Below, in pieces: positions 43,921 through 55,319 of a stretch of DNA of 64,000 bases. The notes under the pieces are model-generated. The model was not told the origin of the DNA and made no database searches. It worked only from the letters and a program-made list of their open reading frames with translations. The translations under genes were made by a program, and so were the position numbers. Origin of the DNA: Lineus longissimus (lineage: Eukaryota; Nemertea; Pilidiophora; Heteronemertea; Lineidae); contig NC_088314.1 of the NCBI RefSeq assembly GCF_910592395.1, forward strand, positions 15,351,998-15,415,997, read 5' to 3'. Positions within the stretch are counted from its first letter, which is position 1; every line of letters begins with the position of its first letter.

Positions 43921-44436
43921 GTATATGGTTGTTGGACTCTGAAGTGGTATGCTGACACAGTATATGGTTGTTGGTCTCTTAAGTCGTATGCTGATACAGT
44001 ATATGGTTGTTGGTCTCTTAATTAAGTCGTATGCTGATACACTATATGGTTGTTGGTCTCTTAAGTCGTATGCTGATACAGTATATGGTTGTTGGTCTCT
44101 TAAGTCGTATGCTGATACAATATATGGTTGTTGGTCTCTTAAGTCGTATGCTGATTCAGTATTATGGTTGTTGGTCTCTTAAGTCGTATGCTGATACAGT
44201 ATATGGTTGTTGGTCTCTTAAGTTGTATGCTGATACAATATATGGTTGTTGGTCTCTTAATTAAGTCGTATGCTGATACAGTATATGGTTGTTGGTCTCT
44301 TAAGTCGTATGCTGATACAGTATATGGTTGTTGGTCTCTTAAGTTGTATGCTGATACAGTATATGGTTGTTGGTCTCTTAAGTTGCATGCTGATACAGTA
44401 CATGGTTCTTTATCACTTAAGGTGTATGCGGAAACA
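43921..44436 (+). repeat. 39-bp minisatellite, 13 units
   Basis: The consensus begins GTATATGGTTGTTGGTCTCT and ends TAAGTCGTATGCTGATACA. Units 3 and 9 carry the same extra TTAA (43 bp), unit 7 has one extra T, and unit 13 is diverged. Because 39 is a multiple of 3, all frames stay open and give artificial 13-residue repeat ORFs. The six-unit spacing of the TTAA variant suggests a block duplication. Confidence 0.95.
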
Positions 44437-44439
44437 CGG

Positions 44440-45875
44440 ATTCGAATTGACTCTTTCGGTCTCCCAAGATGTGACGGGATGATAGTTTAAAATGGTGTAG
44501 TATACACGTGCGTCACGAAAAAGCCAAGTCAGCAATCAAAAAAGTGTTTCAATCTAAAAAAAAACATATATTTGGCTGACATTCACGTGACTGACAGCTT
44601 CGGGATGAGCCATTATATGGGCTGGATTTTCATAACACCAATTATCGTTTTGTTGCATGTAGAATGTTCGAAAGGGTATACAATAGTTAGGTTAAACGTA
44701 ATGCACGCAACCTCGTGTTAGCAACTATCTAATTCCGTTGCGAATGTCATTCCTGCCTTTTCATTCTGAATAAACTTCAATAATCTCTTATTTCGAATAT
44801 TCATGTAAGCACTAAATATACCATCTACCTATCAATTCCCTAATTCAGAATTGATAATCATAGGCAATAAAGATCATTACATATGATTTCTGCATGCTTC
44901 GCCTAGAAATTGCTTTCAATTCTGACGCTTTTTGATGAGCGTCATGCAGCAAGCGGATACGGAAGGAAAGTATTTTTGAACCTGTCTACCTCCCCAACGA
45001 AATAGTAGAGGGTCGCGCAAACCGTCTGGCGTATTCATAGTTCATTGCTATACGATATGAACAGGGACGTTTCATAACCACTTGGGCCTGATGGCTGAAA
45101 CCATGGCGTGATGGTACCGTCATGTCCGGGGGGGGGGCACTGCCCAGATGCTCTGTTTAGTTTCCACGGTGTAACCTGCTTTCTACTTAAAATTTCAAGG
45201 AAGCCAACGATTTAATGAAAGTATGGTTTTTCGGGAAGCAGCGCTAAAATCAATCCATGCCTATGGTGCGTGGTCCATAGACTGGTCCTGTATATTATCC
45301 ACTCCGCTAATTGTTGACCGAGAGTTTTCCTGGTATCTATCTTATCCACTATTTGCCGAATAATTTTGTCATGTCATATAAAGTTTGTGCCAATTCGACC
45401 AGCAATTTAGTCACCAGATAAGCTAACCCTGCCTGTAATGTCCATATCGATTTCTTTGTTTCAGAGTCCTTCACGCCTTTTTTCGTATCACAATTAGCCT
45501 CCAGTTCGACCCAACTTGGACCAAAGAGGCAAATGTTTTGTTCATAATAGGGTGAACTTACCTCATGCTGCGTATTGGTTATTAATACAGCCCACACATT
45601 GCCTATTGATATGAGGGATATGTGATTTGTAATTGCGTAAAATGAGCTGCTAATTATTGACTAGTTGCATCTCGAGCTGTGGTTTATCCCGCTAGGCCGA
45701 TGATCAACCTAATTCAAGCTGCTTATCGTGCGCCGATACTTACTCATGTAACATTGCTTTCGATACTGGTCAATGGGCCAGTGCTACACCACTGCCGAGT
45801 AATGACATAACAACGCATAGGAAAGAATTTGCTGTAGAACATTTCAACTGGCTCTACACGTGCTGCGAAGCAGGG
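44440..45875. other. no gene recognised
   Basis: A minus-strand ORF (45597-45349) contains a GAG-GTAAGT donor after TNTQHE but cannot be joined to the candidate exon at 46 kb because the phases do not agree. Confidence 0.3.
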
Positions 45876-45958
45876 AATCCTCATAGCTCAGCGGTACATC
45901 AGTGGACCGGCTGTCCAAATATTCGTGGGTCGAATCGCAGTCAAGACAACTTGATTTT
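45876..45958 (+). repeat. tRNA-like SINE head
   Basis: A-box TAGCTCAGCGG at 45884-45894 and B-box GGTCGAATC at 45928-45936 with near-tRNA spacing, followed by a T6 run. The anticodon and T stems do not pair properly, so it is not a working tRNA. Confidence 0.4.
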
Positions 45959-46115
45959 TTTGTAGGCCTACGCCTAACATAATGATAATTTGTAGAAACA
46001 ACAAAATCTGCACTAGAGTATTTCCAAAGTAATCTGTGATTAGCCACAATCACAAACGTCAGCGGCTAATCGGAGGGACATAGGAAAGGGCTCGCTGTCA
46101 GAATGAGAGACATAC

Positions 46116-46325
46116 CAGCGGATATAAGCAGCAACTTCAGCCAAATTTCGGCGCCACAATCCACTCCGGGAATCGGTATAATCGGTAATTGGATGTCGGC
46201 ACAGGTACCTCATTCCCCGTCCATGGACGAGGCTTGAGGTGACCGCGTTCCCGCAGTAGACTAGTGTGTCACTAATGTAGAAAAATACATTGATTCCTCG
46301 TAACTCATGATCTTCTGGAAACAAT
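46116..46325 (-). CDS. candidate internal exon, unknown protein
   Basis: Acceptor AATACCAG, donor GTATGT. The 210 nt read LFPEDHELRGINVFFYISDT, then LVYCGNAVTSSLVHGRGM and a segment ending SGLWRRNLAEVAAYIR. The frame is open far beyond both sites. Protein-like but no family recognised. Confidence 0.35.
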
Positions 46326-47531
46326 CTGGTATTTTCCAGAAGTCCTTTATCTACTATCATAAATATTATAACTATTATTTCGTTGGAGATCGCGAGCATT
46401 CTGAAATTAAGGCCGCTGATTCAGTTTTAATCGTATTAATTATTTACCCCAATTTAGACGATTGACTTTCTTTAACTAATATGAGTGCTTCTGACAGCAG
46501 TTAAAGGTTGCATGGCACGACATAATTTATAGCATCTTCAAGTTGGCTTTTAGTGATCTTGGCGTGCAGCAGCGCTTAGGGTCACGCCTACCACCCATGG
46601 GCGATATTTCTGAACAAATCTTATTGATCAGAAAGTATTGTATCGCTTCATCATCGAGCAGTTATTTTGGTTTATGAAGTAAAGTACGTGCTAATGATAT
46701 TAGCGAGTTTCACCTACACGTATTAATCTGAATAGCCGAATCTCTCTATTGCTTTAGAATGACGTATCCGTATTACTTAATTTTACGTACGGTCGCGTCA
46801 CAAGTTGATACATCGATACAGTTACTTCATACAGGTGCAGTTTTTGTATTTGCCGAAACTCACTATTGTCAATTGTTATTCTTGCTGGAAGATGATAGTG
46901 TGTGTGCTATTTATTTTTGTACATCACTCCCCACTACGTCCCGCCAGGTTGTAACATACCATCGGCTTCGGACTGCATGATAACGCAGAGCAATGGAATG
47001 CTTTTTTTCGGTTTGGGCGCAGTGACGCAAAGCAATAACGCGTGCGTTGTCGCAATCGCATATGCAGTGGAAACCTACCGTTACCGTTACCGACAGAGAG
47101 GCGAGTAAGTTTTAGGACCCCGTATCACTCTATGATATAGCAGCCACTGTACCCTGTACCCCCCCCTCTTATTCAAGCTCTCTCATAGACTTTTAAAAGG
47201 GTCGTTTATTATTCAAAGGACTTCAATATTGAAATCATTTTGGGTTCACCGTATTTTCTGCAATGTTTCATTAATTGTAAGGGACTAATTACGAATGGGT
47301 CGGCCGGAAACCCACAATGTACTATTTTTCGACAGGAATTGGGCAGGTAGCAAACATCTGAAGAATTGACACTAATTTGACTAAATCACCCTAAAATTTG
47401 GTCTCTGTGTAGAGGGATCGTTGCATTACATTGACCGCTGCATGGTTAAAGAATGTCCACTCACTTGTTCACGACGTTCTTGAAGGCATGGTTTTGATCC
47501 TTTCTCTAAAGCTTCGTATTGATTAGTACTA

Positions 47532-47645
47532 GAGGTTTCGCAACCGCCCGGTTAGGCCCTTCGACGACGTTTATGTATTGTTCAGGTAAACTCACACAAT
47601 AGATAAACGTCGTCGTAGGGCCTGAACGGGTGGTTGCGAAACCTC
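47532..47645. mobile_element. 114-bp MITE with 43-bp arms and ACTA target duplication
   Basis: Left arm GAGGTTTCGCAACCGCCCGG... and right arm (complement) GAGGTTTCGCAACCACCCGT... differ at four of 43 positions. ACTA is present on both sides (47528-47531, 47646-47649). The superfamily is not certain; a 4-bp duplication occurs in Sola- and Ginger-type elements, among others. Confidence 0.8.
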
Positions 47646-47689
47646 ACTATTACTGAAGACGAACGTCAGCGGTTAAGGAATTTTATACC

Positions 47690-47960
47690 GAACTGGAGAT
47701 ATTGGTTGTCTCACCAAAACCGCGAGGGTGGAGCTAAAATGTAGGCCAGAACCGAAGCAGAGCCGAGGTTTAGGCCAACATTTCAGCTACACCCGAACGC
47801 TATTGGTGAGACAATCAATACCGACAGTGAGGTATCAATATTCTAAAATATCTCAAATTAAACAACGAAAAATGTGGTTTTAAATGCTTTCTGATAGCTT
47901 TCACATTTTGCACCAACCCAAACGGTTATGGTTGCTTAGCCATAACAGCTGAATTCAAAA
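47690..47960 (+). repeat. dispersed repeat family, copy 2
   Basis: TTGGTTGTCTCACC...GGTGAGACAATCAATACCGA is itself an inverted pair around a GGTGGAGCTAAAATGTAGGC core. It is followed by CAGTGAGGTATCAAT and TTTTGCACCAACCC as in copies 1 and 3. Confidence 0.65.
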
Positions 47961-48300
47961 TGAGACTTCGTTTGCGGATAGATTTACAATATGTAAAGTG
48001 CAGTTCGTTTTAGATGCAGATATTTTTAGAATCAAGAACCAAGTTGAAACAATTAGACAATAAATAATGACAAGTTAGTCTTTCTATATGACATACACAG
48101 ATTGACTGGGTAGTTCGAATAAGTTTGTTCTGATAATCAAATGGGCGCTTTGTTCAGGTTTCACTATCAAGTGACAGTTGTGGGGCACTGGGGTTTTATC
48201 ATCAACCTTTCACAATACCTTTCCTCTAATATAATATATTCTGAAAACAACAGCATCACCCGCGCATAGAGTGGCAACTCAAAACAGATTGGCTATCGGA

Positions 48301-48533
48301 TTATTTCCTGTCAATATATTTACAATAAGTATTACAATATTTGTACACTCCAGTACATATAAATAATTCTTCTCGGCTTTTGAGTTTCCGTCTATCGTAA
48401 ACCAGGCACACTCCTCCTGCACCAACCAGGTCCAGATGACCTTCGGGGCAATCCCCGTCAAACTTTTCAGACAGGCACCTCTCCGCGTATATTCTAAGCC
48501 TTCCATAAGGCTGAGATGGCTCTTGACCCAAAA
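48301..48533 (-). CDS. candidate terminal exon, cysteine-rich protein
   Basis: After a possible acceptor (TTGCCAAG) the frame reads LGQEPSQPYGRLRIYAERCL, then SEKFDGDCPEGHLDLVGAGG, VCLVYDRRKLKS and ends with a CxxxYCxxYC pattern before the stop. Six Cys in about 55 residues suggest an extracellular disulfide-bonded domain. Family unknown. Confidence 0.4.
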
Positions 48534-49989
48534 CTTGGCAAAGGAGTCAAATTTTAATTGACCCGAACAATACTTTAGCTATTTTGTAGGCGCGTAAGTC
48601 GATCGAGATGGCGCCATTTAGTGGCCATTCCAGACGTTTTTTCGTGAAAAAAACCCATGAAAACAATGATAGAATATACAGTCGTGCATATTGCGTTGCT
48701 GCTGTATCACGGTGAAGTGGATATTGCGGAAACGTGATTCGAGATACAAACTTGGCCACCAATTGCGTTGCAGCATTCGACCGCTGTATGTCTCGGAGAA
48801 TTATCAAAAAATACTCTCGAGTGCACCAATTTATTTCCCTTATTTTACTGATAAAGGTTTGGGCTTGCTGTTACTGTCTACCAAAATATGCTCATATAAT
48901 TTGAATTGTTTGTATTGGATCAAGAGGCATCACTTTATCGTTTCTCTCCTGTATCCGCTCCCCTCCTTCAAGTCTCTTTCTATCTCATGGTAAAGTTAAA
49001 AGCCATTTTTGAGAGGAGTGAGAGTTAAGTAAGACTGCCAAAACGAACAGACCTGACAACTAAAATGCATTTTTGCTCTTTCATTTCCTGTACAAGCCGT
49101 TAAAAGCTGGTTTTTGAACTATTCTTGATTTGAATTTATTCGAAACCTACATTATTGAGTAGATTTGAATGACAATGCTTTTAAGTCGTTGAAATTTCTC
49201 TGAGGTTTCATTTGAAGTAAGCACTTGAATCGGCGATAATATTTTCACCGGTGCATTTGCGACAGTTAAGATAAAAAAAAACAACAACCCGGTTCGATAG
49301 AGGTCCTTACTCAGTTGGTTAGTTGGAGGCAACTAGTCTCAAATCGTCTTTTCAAAGTCTTCCCTGTTTGCAGTAAGTCAAATCAGTCTGAATGTGAATG
49401 ACGTCATCCAAAGCACTAGATTGCACGCGCTTGGCGGAAAAAGCCTGACTAGGATTCTCCCCAAACCATCTTCAATGGTCATCGGAGAAAACAAGATACG
49501 GTGCTCGTGTGCAACGTCTCTGGCGGTTGGGTGCCATCCGTGAGCAAGATGTACGTGTCTAGTATCTCGGGGCGTCAGCGTGCAGGTACCACTGCGTACA
49601 AATTCATCAGACCCTCTTGTCGTGCTTTTTTCTCGGGGAGTGCGGCCGGTACGGTCTCCTTACCACTTCTTGAAAGATGGAAAGATGACAGTTGTTACTT
49701 ATTTTCGGAAGAAATTACGGCGCCAGCCATTATATATGTACACGTCTATATCATAACAAAGTTATTTATCCCAGACAAGGTCATGACAGGGGAAGGGTTA
49801 GCCGTTCTCGAATATCTTTGAACTTCGATCGGTATTGGTTTGTCTTTAGGTGTGGTTTGACGCTTTTAGGGGTCCGTTGTATTTTTTTCGTCTGTATTCC
49901 TGTACATTCTATACGCGTACATTCTAAAGGCACCGCATATCCGATCTGATTTGTATAATTATTCAGCGCTCAGGACGAGTAGTCAGCCA

Positions 49990-50115
49990 TATGTCTCTAT
50001 TTCTGCTAGCTATACCCCTTTACTACTGAGTGGAGAGAAGGAAATTGCATTAAGTGCCTTGCACAAGGACCCAATTAAGGTTACAAAAACAGGGGTGATC
50101 CTTCCGAGAGTCTAG
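49990..50115 (+). repeat. SINE body fragment
   Basis: TTAAGTGCCTTGCACAAGGA, then CCTTCCGAGAGTCTAG, corresponds in order to CATGCTCAAGGACA...CCGAGAGTCGAAACC of the SINE at 5.1 kb. The tRNA head is missing or destroyed. Confidence 0.4.
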
Positions 50116-50373
50116 TTTGGAAGGGACGTCGGACAATGAGATCGGCGTGCACGCCTCGGGTCGAAAACTTCCTATTACGGAGTTTTCGCAAGGCCAACGC
50201 GGACACCTACCAAGTATTCAATATCATGACGAGGAGTTCCAACATGGGAGTAGTGTTCGCGTTGACGTTTCAGTGGTTCTACAACAGCTTGCTTATCAAG
50301 GAACACGAATATTGGTTTGATAATCATTCGGCATTTGTGATTCTAAAAAATAGAAATGAATGTCTAAGGCTTC

Positions 50374-50553
50374 TCAAGAGCTGGCCGATTCCCTGAATGT
50401 ACCGCGTGGCTTGCCAAACGCACTAGGCAGCCTCTTGGAAAAATAAGGAGCCCTAAGCGACATCTCAACAGCTAGCCGATGCTCCTTTTGGCGATGCCGA
50501 AGATCTTCCACGGCTCCAGAGATTGGTGAGGTATCCATAGTCTCATCAATATA
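50374..50553 (-). CDS. candidate C-terminal exon, unknown protein
   Basis: Acceptor CCATTCAG, then 59 codons reading YIDETMDTSPISGAVEDLRH, RQKEHRLAVEMSLRAPYFSK and RLPSAFGKPRGTFRESASS before TGA. Strongly protein-like and Arg/Ser-rich. Upstream exons were not found. Confidence 0.4.
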   Translation of the reverse strand, partial: YIDETMDTSPISGAVEDLRHRQKEHRLAVEMSLRAPYFSKRLPSAFGKPRGTFRESASS

Positions 50554-50921
50554 CTGAATGGGCACTTGGCGATTTTCAGAAGAGGAGATACTCTTTCACT
50601 CAGTGCACGTACCCTACAATTGTTCGAATGGCAAGTAATGGATATGATTCACAACTCAAGAATCTGGCGGATTGTATCCAACATGTGCAATCATAACCAT
50701 ATTCGATTCTCAATATCCACCCATAATTGGATAACTGATGTTCCAAGCACTGGAATGGACTTTGCTTCATCTCATTTCTTTCTCCCGCAAATATTTTATT
50801 TCTCCATAAAACTCCGAAATGGATTTTCACCGAATAAATAAATAATTTCTGAAATAAAAAGCAGTGGTTCTGACGCCTCTTTCGGTACTAACTGCAGCTA
50901 TTCATTGTGACTTGACTGTCA

Positions 50922-51120
50922 GCCCCCCCCCCCCCCCCCCCCCCCCCCACTCCTCCTAAAAATAGTAGAGAGGTTATGCGTTTGGAACCCGATTCTACAG
51001 TTGATGCTGATGACCTATACAATGTACAATAAACTCCATGCATGCTATCAATATGCTCTTTGGTGATATGACCTAAAACAGATGCATCTATGTCATCACT
51101 TTGTCCCCCCCCCCTCCCTC
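50922..51120. repeat. poly-C flanked segment
   Basis: A run of about 27 C at 50922-50948 and a second run at 51106-51115 bracket about 155 bp. The long run may be unstable in assembly. Confidence 0.7.
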
Positions 51121-51179
51121 CAAAAACCGAAAAAGGTAAACATTTAAAGTAGAGCAAATATCTGTGTTTTGTCATGGTA

Positions 51180-54100
51180 TGTGCTTTTTTATTACTAAAC
51201 GAATAATTGGAGAAATCGTACCGTCATTGACCACATTAAAATCATGCATTTTAGAAACCACTGATAATTCAATATTTCCAGGCGTTTTTTCTTTACTTTC
51301 ACCTGATGTCTTCGAATGAAAGGATGACACATGAAAAGGAGGTCATGTTATGCATAAATCCCAAATATCGACAAACTCATTTACTACATTGTGAAATATC
51401 ATTGAACTTAAATTTGTTATGCATTGGGCTATTGAAACTTAGCAAATGACTGTAGTCGTAATTCTGATATAAAACACGACCGATCCATCATGGCGCCAAG
51501 CCAAAATGACAAGGAGACTGCATGTGCAAGACCATATTGTCCGTAATCATGATTCCCGGATGTGACATTTCTTGATTTGAGTTCTCGACAAAGAAGGACT
51601 AATTCGCCATAACTGATTCGGCGAAGAACTTCAATTAAACTCTACTCTTGACGACAGCAAAGACAAAGCAATTGGCATTTGTTTTAGATAGATCACGTTA
51701 TCGCTATCGTCTGCTATTTGCCGCCATGAGAGTGACACGTGACCTGGCAGTCAACCGCTGGCTACCATTATTCAATTGGTGTCGCGATAATTGGACCATC
51801 CTTATATTGGGTGGATTCGGAAATTTAATAAGGATCTGCGATACCTGATACAATCGAGTGCATAGGCAGTGATCAGTTGGTGACATAGCTATAATCGTGC
51901 CTGGATCGCCTGTACAAATTTAATTTAGTCTCAACTCGACCGCGATGGTGAGCCTTCAAATGTAAATTCAAGTGGTGTGTAATCGGATAAGGTATCGATT
52001 CACTGAACAGTGGAACTTTAACCAGTAAAGTTTTGTCCAGATATCATCAATTAAAGTGTGTGTCTAATGAGTACCTTGAGAGGTTCATCATAAGTTATAA
52101 GTGTCACGGACATGCGTGATGTTGTTTCCATGTCGTACTAACCTTGTATCGATAAAGATTCAAGGGTATTGAGTCAGTGGGACATCGTTGGTAGCAGACG
52201 ATAGCAAAATATATTGGACAAAATACGTCACGGGAATCCGCATGCCATTGTTAAACAAAAACTCTCCATTGGTTCAGTCGCGAATTAAGGCTCTATCCGC
52301 AAGGCCTGAGAATCTCGTACCAACAACCGTAGGTTGGAATGTTAATCAATTGTACCCCGTACACATTTTCCGAAGGACTACATGGCCTAGCCTATCGCAA
52401 TATGTTACACAAGTGACATGCGATAATAATTGCTGCATGTGCGGCAAAAGTGTATCTCGTCTGCAGGTAAAACCGGTAACAGCAGGGTTTGCTCCACATC
52501 AAAGGTATCAGCACTTGGCCAGTTTTGGGGAGGCTTCGCAACCCCTGCGAAAAGCGTGAACGACGAAGTACGAAGTTTCTGAAGACTTACCTGGTTTCTC
52601 GTGCTACTATATGTAAGTGTGTACGCTGATTTACGAGTATCGCAGGCGTTAATGAATTTGCGCAGAACTGATGAAAACTTAGACCCTCGTACTTCGCCAA
52701 CCTTCGTACATCGTTGGTGCGTACCTCGACTCGTCGTCTGTAAGGGTGAGAAAACCCGCCCAAAAATACCTTATTCTGATCGACAAATTCAATTTACGAT
52801 GACAAAACCAACATCTTTATCTGCAATGGTGATAACTGTCTCATGGTTAAGCGCACACCGATTATTGCGATAGAGACAGTGCGACGTCTGTTCAAGGAAC
52901 TGACCCGGGTTAGTCTTTGTTCAACTGTCAGGCTAGCGGTGTGACACTCCATCAACGGGTCACTCGGGACACAACAAATCACTAATGTAGCATAAAGTGC
53001 GCAGAGCATCTGAGCACTTCCTGGCCCTTTATTCATTGACAGTTACTCCCTGAGCAAACTATCCATCACGATTCTGTTAGCACCAAGTGTGGTCCATTTG
53101 CTTTTTAGAGTCCACAATCCACATAACAGCCAAATCGAACGACTGTAGTTTAAGGTATTGTCAAGGAAATGTCGAACAGTAAATAGAACAAAATATCATG
53201 AATGTTACATACAGTGGTATTATACACAGCCTTATCCTATTTAGCGTGAACTGCAGACTGCAATCTGCCTCACCCTGTATGGACTTACAGAGCTGCACAT
53301 TACCTACTTCAGTCATGCACACAATTTGGTTACAGTTAGATTGGGTCTAGACTCCAATGCACAGCTGGTGAATAAGGAGCAGTTGATCAATTTGTGTGAA
53401 CATCCTACAGAATTGGCAATAATACCTAAACAATGCCACTATCGGCCGACAATGACGCCATTCTAGAAGATGGCAGCTCTTGTTACGCCCAGTGCCTAAT
53501 CTTCTTCTCCTCTACAGTAGGTTGTGGAGTAAGTCAGATATGAATAACCAAGACGAAGTTTGATTAGTCTGTATTTTCTAGAAATTTGCTTAAGGATGTA
53601 TTTAGTGCATATATTTAATGATTAGGATTTTCTAGGAACTGTCTTGAACTAGGGTTTTAGGATGGTGTACATTTCCATTGCATCTTACAAGTAGACGGCT
53701 TTTATGTGGACTTAAAAATGACAATTAAAAACTACTGGCCTTAGCTAATTAAAAAGGCTATCGATATCTCAAAAGGTAGCGCTGATTTCTATAAAATACA
53801 TGTACATGTAGGCCATGTGTGAAAAAGGTAATCCATTACGGCCTACATTACACGATGTCAACTCATACAAAATTGACACCTCACTCCATCCAATAATACC
53901 AGTTGACGCCCAGCGTCACCGTTATGCCGGTGTAACAGTAACAAATGCCCCCCTAGAAAAAGTGTCCAGCCCTATTGTCTTCTGCAATATGGTTCTTTGG
54001 AGACCCTGACCGTCAATAGCTCAGAGATCGAAGCGCATAATAGAATCCTTTGTTTCACGGGCATTCTATCCTAGGACATTTTAAACTTCTACACCGGTAC

Positions 54101-54980
54101 TCTTGGTCGATCTTGACCCGTGACACTGTGAATTTCCCGCACTTCGTATTCATGAGGAACTTCTTCAGTTCTATTTTTTCTTTTTTTAGAAGTCAAAGAA
54201 TTATGCGAGTAATTATGACTAGGGGAAATGGAGAAAGTGGACGAAATGATAATAACATTTCAACTATACATTTTAATGAAAATGTCACCTTTGCAACAAA
54301 CTTTGACCCATGAAAGGTTTTTTGATGAGGCAAACATCTGAATTAACTTCGTCAGAGATAATTGCACCATCTAAAAACATGTCGTTTTAGTAAAATATTA
54401 GCATACACTCCGTCAAAATATTTCTCTCAGCATATGACAATTGGGACCTGGCACTGTGGCGTCTTTTCATCATCTGTTATTGTCCATGCTTTGTGAGTTT
54501 CCAACAATGATACAAATTACAGCCATATGACAACCTCATGGATAAAAAATCTGTTTTTAACAGTTCAACTGTCGCTAACCGAGCATGGAAATAACGCCCT
54601 CTATGGGAAACGCTCCCTAGAGACGGACAGACGCAGAACAAATAATCTGCCGGCTAAAATAATTACTTTTAATCCCGCTTTTAGGATGCCATCTTTATGA
54701 TTCGTTGAAGGGCATATGCTAGGCAATGAACGATTGTCAATCGAACCGGACGAACTAACCCAACCTTAATGACAATTATTATCATGATAATGCTTATAGA
54801 CTTGCCAAGGAGTGTTTCTCGCCCTTGTGATATCTCGACCACAAAATTATGGTGACATCTATGACTTACGAAATGACAGATGGGTCAGTAGGGACGGGTA
54901 AGGACCGCTCGTGTAGGATTCTACTATTTTGCTTGAATCTCGTTCTGTTTCTGGTTAGTACTGGGACGCGGTCCTTATTC
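51180..54980. other. no gene recognised
   Basis: The longest open frame is 52188-52559 plus (123 codons). It is followed by a CTGCAG-GTAAAA donor-like site but shows no motif. An overlapping double TACATGTA lies at 53798-53809. Otherwise AT-rich, non-coding in appearance. Confidence 0.3.
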
Positions 54981-54984
54981 TTAC

Positions 54985-55313
54985 CATTATTCCCAGGGCC
55001 CTTGACCAAGGAGGGAGAGTCCATCGCGAGCTACCCGTGTTGGATCTTTCCGCCAGCAACAATTTAAAATATGTTTCCTCATCCGCCTTGATCCCTATTC
55101 CTGCTTGTGATTCTCTGACGGTCGCTGCATCAACTTTTCGAGCATTAAGAATGTGATTTTCTAAAGGGTTTAGGTAGTTCCATTGAGTTCGATTGCGAGA
55201 ACACAACTATAACGACTTTTTCTTCTTCACTGTACCAAACCGGACCAACAACACCCTGGTCGCAAGGATTCCAAGCTACCGAGCAGCCTGCCATGAATAG
55301 TGCTGTTTGAGCC
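54985..55313 (-). CDS. candidate exon(s) with frame conflict
   Basis: An acceptor CTTCCAG at 55314-55320 opens a frame reading AQTALFMAGCSVAWNPCDQG, then VVGPVWYSEEEKVVIVVFSQ. From about 55206 a different frame is the protein-like one (NRTQWNYLNPLENHILNARK, later KADEETYFKLLLAERSN) and runs to a donor GTAAGA at 54984. Either a frameshift has broken one exon or two exons lie close together. Family unknown. Confidence 0.3.
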
Positions 55314-55319
55314 CTGGAA

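Noticed and set aside
43949-44490. Repeat protein with 13-residue MVVGLLSRMLIQY units
   Set aside because: All frames are open because the 39-bp DNA unit is a multiple of three and lacks stops; indels shift the frame between units.
45876-45958. Functional tRNA gene
   Set aside because: Anticodon stem would close on a 5-nt loop and the T stem does not pair.
52188-52559. 123-codon plus-strand ORF
   Set aside because: No motif, no acceptor and atypical composition; cannot be separated from a chance open frame.
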